In this document: positions 56,409 through 64,000 of the stretch, piece by piece
Layout: each line of letters begins with the position of its first letter
How positions within the stretch are numbered: the stretch's first letter is position 1
NCBI GenBank assembly: GCA_036346355.1
Contig: CM070578.1
Location: 16,134,501 to 16,198,500, forward strand
Origin: Rhipidocladum racemiflorum
Taxonomy: Eukaryota > Streptophyta > Magnoliopsida > Poales > Poaceae
Length of the DNA: 64,000 bases
Reading direction: 5' to 3'
Translations under genes and position numbers: made by a program
Notes under the pieces: model-generated
Seen by the model: only the letters and a program-made list of their open reading frames with translations
Database searches by the model: none
Told to the model about the DNA's origin: nothing

Positions 56409-57702
56409 CTAGCCCAGCCCGTTGCATCAGAATTCACATAAACATAATGTAAGTTTAGACATCTACACATTTATATTGTCAATTGCTCAAAAATGATTAT
56501 TTTATAGTTTTCGTAATTTTCTATAGGTCGATGTGACCAAGGTGCTTAGTTAATTAACTACGGTAACCAATAGTCTTATCATAAGCTACATGAGTCATAA
56601 CATATGTTACAGTAACAGACTAAAGTCCTTGAACAGTGAACATGAGTCTAGGAATTTCTAGGAATTTTCCAAAATTTTCTGCTAGTTTTTTAAGCATAGA
56701 TAAAATATTAGAATACCATTTATAATAATTATATAAAGTCTGAAATTTGTCTTTTAGGTCAAAATGCTAGACGAGACATTCCACATATGGGCGTCGCACA
56801 CTCCCCCTTCTCCCGAAGATGAAGAGGCGGCGATAACGGCGAGGCAGTAGTGCGACGTTGTAACAACGCCCTCCTATCTCGGCGACACCCGCGAAGGCAA
56901 GCACAACGGCAGCGACGAGTAACAGTGTCAATACGGCGGCTTTCTGACCAGCCCCAATCCAAATGCATGTTGATGACATCAGCGCCGACGACGGTGAACT
57001 GAAGGGCGAGCTTGAGTGTGGCATGGACGTACGACATGGCGGAGCAGTATTGGGTCCAGCGCGGCATCGATCCCACCATAGGTGATGGAGATGCGACAGC
57101 GATGGTACGTAGTTTGGCCATAGGCGGCCGGGGCCACTACTCGGTGATGGCAGTTTCGCCGTAGGTGAGCCTCTACCCGGCGATGGCACCAACTCGAGCC
57201 GCTCACCTTTCCCTCTGCTTTTGGCATACTCGTCGATCCTACCTTCTATTGCTGGCATTTATTCATGGGCTTTGATAAGTTTCATCCGGATGTTTTCTTT
57301 AGCAACCATCATCCAAATTCCTGGCCATTAGATTTGTTTTCAGATCAATGCATGCCCCCCCTGAATTCGAGATGGGATGATCCTACGGATGTGTGTTTTG
57401 ATCGTATGGTCCAAAGTTTGGATGTTTTTTAGGACCAAAACATCTGGATATTCATTGCTGTCGTTCTCTTACCCATCTCCAGCGTCTAGTGCGAATTCGA
57501 CAACACCGGAAGCACCAACTCCTTCATGTACATTTGTTTCTGATTCAAGAGAGACCAAATGAATTTGAGACAGAACAAGGGGTAAGATCCACCTGCCGGT
57601 GCCAATTTCCGATGGAGGGTGGTGGGATGGCAAATGAACCACCACCTTACCTTCTTTTAAAGCAGTAAAATTTGTTAGCAAAATTTATTAAGAATATAAA
57701 GA
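56409..57702 (-). mobile_element. Non-autonomous Helitron, 1294 bp, possibly carrying gene pieces
   Basis: On the minus strand it starts TCTTTATATTCTTAATAAAT and ends GATGCAACGGGCTGGGCTAG, followed by T and preceded by A, as Helitrons require. The terminal hairpin is weak. The interior is GC-rich with longer minus-strand frames than its surroundings, consistent with captured exons, which grass Helitrons often carry. Confidence 0.72.
56767..57258 (-). pseudogene. Possible captured gene fragment in the Helitron
   Basis: Minus-strand frames of 163 and 120 codons overlap. One contains a hydrophobic run (AAVLTLLLVAAVVLAFAGVA) like a membrane segment; the other has KLALQFTVVGADVINMHLDW upstream of it, so a frameshift may join them into one small membrane protein. 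I do not recognise the source gene. Confidence 0.35.
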
Positions 57703-58334
57703 TATGAAAATATTTTTGATCGCATATCTACCAATATCATTTCTACATGATAAATCCAAATGCTTTTGCCTATATTAGATATCAAAGTTTTAAATGGTTG
57801 ATTGTACCTATTTAAAACAACGTTTAAAAAGGACGGATGCAGTAGTAATCTCGAAAGAATTCAAATAAGAGGTATCGAGAAAATATCCCTTGGATGGAAA
57901 ACCAACAGAACAACAAAGAGGGGTATGCTAGCTTCGGTAAAATGTTGGGCCTTGGACATTGGATAGCCCAGCTCTACAACGTACCGGGCCAGTTGTGGTG
58001 CATTTTCAAGTGCATTCGGACAGCATGGAGCTGGGCTCAAAGACATATGCATGTCACGAAGTCAAGCCCAAACCCAGATGTCTCCGACGGCCTCGTGGCT
58101 GACTTGCCGCACGGTCTCCATCCAGTAGGCCGAGGACTTTGCCTCGGCCCACCTGCCATCTCACCCCACATTCTGTGTACGCCTGCCAACTCGCCGCACA
58201 GAGCGTGGGAAAAAAAAATTTCTATGGCACGGAGAGCGTCGCTTCTAGAATAAAAACATACTGTACATATAGAGGAGAAAAAGATTTTATCTGTGTTTAC
58301 TATATATCTAACTTTTTTGGATCTAACTTACACC

Positions 58335-59337
58335 CGGACGTCCGATTTGTGTGTTTTTTTCGGACGCCGTGCAACATTTTTTTTGAACATATGAAACATT
58401 TTTTCTAACGTTATGAAACATTTTTTTTACGTTATGAAACATTTTTTTTTACTGTTTATCGAAGAAAAATGTTTCACCATGTAGAAAAAAATGTTTCACA
58501 CGTAGAAAGAAAATGTTGCGAAAAAAACTGACGTCACTTTTGAAAGAAGTAGGCAAAACCAGTAAAACATGAACCCTCTTGCTATCGAAGCTGATGTTTC
58601 AGAGTAGAACTGAAATGTTTCAATAGGTATATTCAAATGTTTCGATAGGTGTAACCCGATGTTTCATTTGGGGACAAACCAAAATGTTTTGGCAATTAAA
58701 GCCAATTGTTTAAGTAGGCCAAATGAAATGTTCCAGAAGCACAAAACAATTTCAGCAAAGAGACAACACAAATGTTTCAATAGGTAAACTCGAATGTTTC
58801 AGTAGTCAAATCCAAATGTTTTTAACGTACATACGAGATGTTTCAAGGCAAAAACGAGTGGATCTTCTTCTCCGGCCATCATCTTCCCCAAATCTGGCGA
58901 GATCTCACCTTCTTCTCGCCAGATCAAGGGTGGATCTCGCCGGAGAAGGGTAGTGGGAGCTCGTTGGAGGTGGATTAGCACCATCTTCTTCCCCAAATCA
59001 ACCAAGCCTTCTTCAACCAAGTCATAGAAGGCGCGCGGGTGGAGGTCCCGGAGGCGCTGCATGTCGGGGACGAACGCCGGCGCCTTGGAGAGCACGACGC
59101 TGATGTTGGGAGTTGTAGAAGAAGAGGCCCAGATGCGCAGGTCCCAGCCGCAGGTGGTGATTGAGCAGACCGTCTGTCATTGCTGTCGATGTAGGAGTAA
59201 GAGATAAGGCTGTCTTGGAGATACGCACGCTGGAAAAAAGAAAATGTATAAGTAGTTGGCCCCATCCATGTGCGTGCTAGAGACTAGGGAATGCGCGTGC
59301 ACGCCAGCGTGGATGTGTCCGATACATCGGACGTACG
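58335..59337 (+). mobile_element. Repeat family A copy with ATGTTTC array and a possible gene piece
   Basis: Starts GGACGTCCGATTTGTG and ends near ATCGGACGTACG, so ACGTCCGAT is roughly inverted at the ends. After poly-T/GAAACA blocks come about twelve AAATGTTTCA-AGGT-like units (58590-58850). From 58860 to 59230 the DNA is GC-rich, with a minus-strand frame including KAPAFVPDMQRLRDLHPRAF. This layout fits a transposon that picked up a gene fragment. The source gene is not recognised. No target duplication found. Confidence 0.5.
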
Positions 59338-59339
59338 TA

Positions 59340-61419
59340 GGGAAGTGTTTCCCAACTTTTTTTATAAGAGATACTACAAGACACCCGGTGTCATAGAATT
59401 TTTCCCAATATGTCAGTTAGTTAGCGAGATCGTATCGCTTTTATGTTTTATAAACTATTGAATAAATTATTATTTTTATTGATTAATAAGTACGTGACTT
59501 ATTTGTGAAACTGTTTATTCATTTTACGATGCTATTCTAAATATCACTGATCTTATATTATTATATGGAATACTTACGATTTATAGATTGGTACATATGT
59601 TTATTGATGATCACGTTTCATAAAATTATGAATATGAGATATCAAATCAAATAACATGAACATATGTTAGGGAACATAGTTTTAGAATTACTCACATTAA
59701 TACATTGTGGGAATTGTTATATTTTCTAAAGTGTACATTGTTGATCTTACACATAATGTACGTGAAATTCTTATAATTGAAATCATCATGATTTATTACA
59801 TGTGTAATAGTTTGTTTAGATATTACCAAACACTACATCGTAACTCAGTATATCTCATTCGTGTTACATCACGCTTTATGCATGATTCTGCATCGTACTT
59901 CATCAAAAAAATAAAAGCTAAAAGTACTAATTTTAAACTTGGAAGTTATCAATTTTCTATGTAGTATCTTAGGTGAGCAGGAGCGGCAGCGGCAGTGTCT
60001 AGGGCGGTGGAGAGCAAGGAAGCAGTGAAGGTGGCATGCTCGCTGAGGTTTTGGAGAAATTAGGATATGTTTAGTTTGATGATAAATTTATCTTACTAAA
60101 TTTTACCAAAATTTGGTCACCAAATTGATTACCAATCTTTTGGTCAAAGATTGGTAAAAAAATGAACTATAAACAACTACGGGAGAAGAGAATCTCGCGA
60201 AAATTTGGTAGCAAACCAAATATTTACCAAATTTAGTCAATACTGTCAAAATTTAGTAATACAAACATTAGTAATCATTGGATGCAAATCTAACATGCCC
60301 TTAGTGCCCCTCACAGAGGGGGGCTCTTCCTCAATACTATCTAATGTAGTCTAGTAGATCTAGGTCATCATCTTCCTTCCTCAGTACTTCCCCAGGATGG
60401 TTATGTATCTAGGTTCAACTAGCCGCTAATGCTAGTTTTTCGAGGGTTTCAAATTTTGCCAAAATTCGGTTCTTCTGTGGCTCCAGAAAAAATGCAGGCT
60501 GATTTAAACTTTGGCCCAACCCAACAACCTAACAAGCCCACCCTTACCCCCATAATAGCCCAGGAATAATCAATCCCCTATTCTTCTCCCTGATCGATGT
60601 CATTCGGTTCTTCTCGGCAGTCGGCATTGCTGGCGACGGCGTAGGTGCAGTCGCCACTAGTAGGGTCGGAAAAAAAATCTCATTTGTGAGGCTTGTTGGC
60701 TCAGTTCAAAATTGTTTCAATTATACTCGTTTTTTGATTAATTATTGAATGAGTTAATTTTGAATAAAATTGGTTTTTGCACTGGCTCGGCTCATTGGCT
60801 CGACTCTAATAATACTTCCAAATTGTAAATAAAATTATATTAAATCAAACTGTATCAATTTTAAAAAAACTCGAAAAAACAACGATTTGACTCGATTTCC
60901 ACCCCTAACCACTAGCTCTGCTTCTCCTCCCTCCCTGCACCCCCGCCCCCGCCCAATTTTTCTGAATTTTGTAATTTTTTGCGATTGCACAAAACTACAC
61001 GTTATATACCAAATTTGGTCAAGAAACTCCACACCGTCACGTTGGACAGAATCTGACAGGCAGCGCGGGCCAGGATGTCAGCGATGCATCGCTCTTGTTG
61101 CCGGGTCAGCAAAGAGCCTGTGACGCACACGCTAGCAAAATTTCACAAAACTACGTATTATTTGGTAAAACTATCGAAAACTAAACATGTTTTCAATACG
61201 GCAAAACTGTCAAAGCTTCGCAAAAATAAAAACTTGAATTTGTAGTTTGTTGATAGTTTTGCCAACAAATGTGTAGTATTGCAAAATTTACTGTAATTTA
61301 TTCATTCAATATTTTTTTTTATAGTTTTCATTTGTTTTTCTTGCACTTCATCGACATGTAACGTGTAATATATCTTGCCGCACCGTCCTTCATGGTTGGA
61401 CTTTTACTTATTGAGCAGT
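59340..61419. other. Intergenic AT-rich stretch
   Basis: No gene. At 60070-60300 repeated AAATTTGGT / ACCAAATTT motifs on both strands suggest a degraded MITE. The rest shows no structure I can support. Confidence 0.4.
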
Positions 61420-61780
61420 GCTTCTATGTTTTTTCTTTTTAATACAAGTTATATAAAATTTTTTTTCGAATTTTCTAGTCAGGAGCTCTAGCAATCACTA
61501 TAGAAGAAGAAGAACAATAGCCGGGCTACAAACGCACACACACACCCACGCACACACACGCGCGCTGCCCCGACTCACGTCTTGCCGGCGAGACCAACGC
61601 CGAACTCCGGCGAGCCGCTCGCTCCCAAAGAAGAAGCCAACCGAGCTGCTCGCTCGGCCGCAAGTTATATAAATTTTGAAGCAAGCGAATGGGCAAGTAA
61701 CCATTATATACCCTTTATTTATGCTTTAATATTTATACAACTTTTAAAAAGAAAATCATATAAGCATATTTCTTACTTTA
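61420..61780 (+). repeat. MITE-like repeat family B, copy 3, split by a SINE
   Basis: GTGCTTCTATGTTTTTTC and AATACAAGTTATATAAA match copy 1 before 61461. After the SINE, CAAGTTATATAAATTTTG and TATGCTTTAATATTTATACAA continue the same order. Confidence 0.7.
61462..61660 (-). mobile_element. SINE inserted in repeat family B
   Basis: CAAGTTATATAAAATTTT (from 61445) and CAAGTTATATAAATTTT (from 61661) are the target duplication. Reversed, the SINE ends in a GT-rich tract, GCGTTTGTAGCCCGG and TTCTTCTTCTATAGTGATTG, as at 55230-55300. Its 5' part differs and the B box is poorly kept. Confidence 0.8.
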
Positions 61781-61819
61781 TTCTCTCCGTAGGTGTAAGA
61801 ATCAAAATACCAAGTTTTT

Positions 61820-61821
<2 letters not shown>

Positions 61822-61872
<51 letters not shown>
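61822..61872. repeat. (AT)n microsatellite
   Basis: About 25 AT units, followed by AAGAGAGAGA. Confidence 0.95.
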
Positions 61873-61875
<3 letters not shown>

Positions 61876-61959
61876 AGAGAGAAATATTTGCTACATGCTC
61901 TAGCAAAAAGCGCTAGCTTCTTATTTGTTGGCAAGGCGACTATGCTGCATCTTTCTAGC

Positions 61960-64000
61960 ATGTATACCCTGTTAAATTTTGTAATCTATGAAACAACCTC
62001 AAATTCAAAATGAATTTAGTTGCTTTTTGGTTGAATTTGCGTTTGAATTTGAATTTGGAAATTTGAAATCGAGTTTGAGATTCAAACCTTGTTTGGGCCG
62101 TTTTCTTGCTTCGTGGGCCTTCGGCCTGCTTCCGTCCGGCCCATGCGGCCTGCTCCCCTCGGCCCGTTGGCTGCTCTTTGCCTTGCCTTGCCGGCCAGCC
62201 AATGCCGCCGCCGCCCTCGGTCGCCTCCGCTCCGACAGCTCGCCGCGCTCCGCCAGCGCCCGCCGTGCCTTGTATTTGCCGTCGCCGCTTCTGCCGCCCT
62301 CGCCTCTCCGCGCGCTGCGCCGTCGCCCGGCCGTCGCCTCTCTCGCCGCCTCGCGCCGCGCCGCGCCGCCGCGTCTTGGCCAGCCCTCGGCCGCCAGCGT
62401 CTTGTGCCGCCCTCGGCCGCTGCGCCCTCGCCCGCCCTATAAAACCCGCCTCCCCTCGCTTTCCAACTCGCCCCGCCTCCTCTCTCGTGGTGAGCCCCTC
62501 TCCCTCCCTTGCCCTCCGCTCGCTCGCTCGGCCAGCCGCGCCAGTTGCCCGCCGCTTCGCCCGCCGCCCTCCTGTTTTCTCTGTGCCTAGCCGCCCCCCT
62601 CGCCCCAAGCGGCGGGTGGCCCCGCCCCGTCGCCTCCCTCTCTCTCCCTCCGCCCCTGCGTGTGGCCCATGCAGGCCGTCTTTGGCGCCCGGCCACCCGA
62701 CCTCCCCGTCTTGTAGCCGCTTGGATTGGGCCATGGCCCGATGGCGCCGAACCAGCCCATTACTGTTTTAAAACAGTAATTTCCTTTTCGGAATTATTAA
62801 TTCAATTAATTATTTCCGAAAATCCGTTTTAATTCCAAAAATAGCCCGAAAAATCCAGAAAAATCCCGGAAAATCCCAGAGCTCCACCAAATACTTTTTC
62901 CGAACCGTTTCGATCCACTGAGTCCAGAAATGCTGTCCGTTCCCAAATCCGAAACTCAGAAAATCTCCAAATCCCAGTTTTGCCCTCCGTCCCTTTCCGA
63001 CTCGGTTTCCGGTTTCCCGTTTCAGTTTCCGTTTTCCTTTCCGGTTATTGTTTTGTCGTTTATTTATGTTGGTTGTCTTTCCGCGTTAGATTCGACCATT
63101 GAGACGCCAGTGGAGCCGGAGCAGTCTCTGGAGTCGGAGCAATTCCCGGAGCAGACGTTGGACCAGACGGGAGCAGACGTTGCTTATTGCCATGAATAGG
63201 TTAGATAATACTGTTAGGTTAGTTAAAAACCTGGATTTAAAGAAAATGCTGCCGAATCTCCGATTCGGATTGTTTATAAAAGTGCTGCAATCAGGGGGAC
63301 AGTATCGGATTAATCCCGGAGCGGATGAGATTCCGATCCCCGACTGGTGATTAATGCCTTGGTTGATGCAGTGGCCGTGCTCGCGAAATCTGGAATGGGT
63401 TTGTGGATGAAGGCTTGGTCTTTGGCAAAAGTATAAGGTTAATAATCCCCTTGAGCAAAGTAAATAACTTAGTTCCCGCTCAACCACAGGTCGGACTGGT
63501 CGGTGACCCGTATCCGACATGGCTCAGTAAGTTAGTCATTCCTGAGATAATAATTGGACTGTCTTGGTGGCTACCATTCTCTGGAGAGAATGGGGACCGG
63601 GCCTTCCCGGCAGGGAAATGGACCGGAGGGGTGGAACGGGAATGGTCCAGAGTGACATTCTTGGTTCTCACAACGGTAGACGCTAATGGGGACCCTGAGT
63701 CCAAGGTAGCGGTACTATCGGTAAACAACTAAAGGACAGGAATGATTAAACGAAATCTTTGTGATAGTCTAAATCGGGCCACATGCATTTAAGTTGCATG
63801 AAAACTCGAGATTGGCATAAAGGTTATAGATATCTTGTGGGTAAAGCTGAGCCGCTCTGCAGAGTTAATCTTAATTGTAATCGGTTACGCCGTACTTCCG
63901 GTAAATGAAGTTAAGTTGGAATCGGGGTTGATACCCGTAACTAAGCTCAAGTTACTATTTGGAATTTGGAAAATTGTGGTTTAATGCCGTTGAATCTTGT
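61960..64000 (+). mobile_element. Left part of a large noncoding LTR-type element (runs off window)
   Basis: A strongly GC-rich, C/G-skewed block (62090-62760) contains CCCTATAAAACCC (TATAAAA at 62438-62444), a plausible LTR promoter reading plus. It is followed by AAAATCC-rich DNA (62800-62960) and a region (63190-64000) with only short frames but the look of noncoding internal DNA of grass LARD/gypsy elements. The long frames over 62090-62760 on both strands are a by-product of composition. The second LTR is outside the window, so the assignment is tentative. Confidence 0.45.
62438..62444 (+). promoter_or_regulatory. TATA box in the GC-rich block
   Basis: TATAAAA within CGCCCTATAAAACCCGCC, the only such motif in this GC-rich segment. 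Likely an LTR promoter. Confidence 0.45.

Larger units (their letters stand above)
56336..57842. mobile_element. Stowaway MITE split by a Helitron
   Basis: The left part starts CTTCTGTCCTTTCC after TA (56334-56335). The right part ends AAGGACGGATGCAG before TA (57843-57844). Without the Helitron the Stowaway is 213 bp, a normal length. Confidence 0.7.

Noticed and set aside
62082..62771. Several frames of 200 or more codons on both strands
   Set aside because: All overlap in one GC-rich, low-complexity block with Ala/Arg/Pro runs; no domain, and the block looks like an LTR promoter region.

Overview
The window looks like nuclear DNA of a grass (Poaceae). The supporting signs are two intron-containing group III WRKY genes with GC-rich exons, grass-type transposons of almost every class (Stowaway, Tourist and hAT MITEs, a gypsy element with an antisense extra gene, a BARE/Angela-like copia LTR, tRNA-derived SINEs, Helitrons, a MULE with a plant-mobile-domain gene), and an insert of plastid DNA. 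Species and chromosome cannot be read from the sequence. Host genes are few: a WRKY gene at 1107-2220 (minus), a second WRKY gene at 20798-24224 (minus), and a probable small secreted-peptide gene at 18280-18579 (minus) between them. The rest is mostly mobile DNA and its decay products.

Layout. 1-5.9 kb: repeat fragment, WRKY gene 1, AT-rich retroelement-like DNA, a 245-bp foldback element. 5946-17344: one complete but decayed Ty3/gypsy element with 636-bp LTRs and a 5-bp target duplication. Its gag-pol lies on the minus strand and an extra antisense gene lies on the plus strand. 17.3-26.1 kb: peptide gene, a 70-bp direct repeat joined to a scrap of WRKY exon, WRKY gene 2 with a Stowaway in intron 1, then hAT-type and Tourist MITEs. 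26.1-29.1 kb: SINE relics and AT-rich DNA. 29.1-38.3 kb: a transposon complex. A Helitron-like 5' end runs directly into a MULE transposase reading frame that is split by about 383 bp of plastid DNA (psbE and part of psbF). A plant-mobile-domain pseudogene, a 186-bp tandem array, and a duplicated block follow; a solo LTR has inserted at the junction of the duplicated block.

38.3-49.2 kb: a SINE with a 15-bp target duplication, LTR-like DNA, a 3.4-kb repeat full of CGGTAGTACCG-like palindromes, a copia gag-pol relic, and a 1566-bp solo copia LTR with a perfect 5-bp target duplication. 49.7-58 kb: two non-autonomous Helitrons (one with an internal minisatellite, one inside a Stowaway), further MITEs, a SINE, and a short relative of the 3.4-kb repeat. 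58.3-64 kb: a repeat with ATGTTTC-rich tandem motifs and a possible captured gene piece, a MITE interrupted by a SINE, an AT microsatellite, and the start of a large LTR-type element with a GC-rich promoter region.

The two WRKY proteins would be DNA-binding regulators, usually tied to stress and defence in this group; no pathway is encoded here. The most informative parts are the nested insertions, because each one dates its host: plastid DNA in a MULE exon, a Helitron in a Stowaway, a SINE in a MITE, a solo LTR in a tandem duplication, and a MITE in a MITE.
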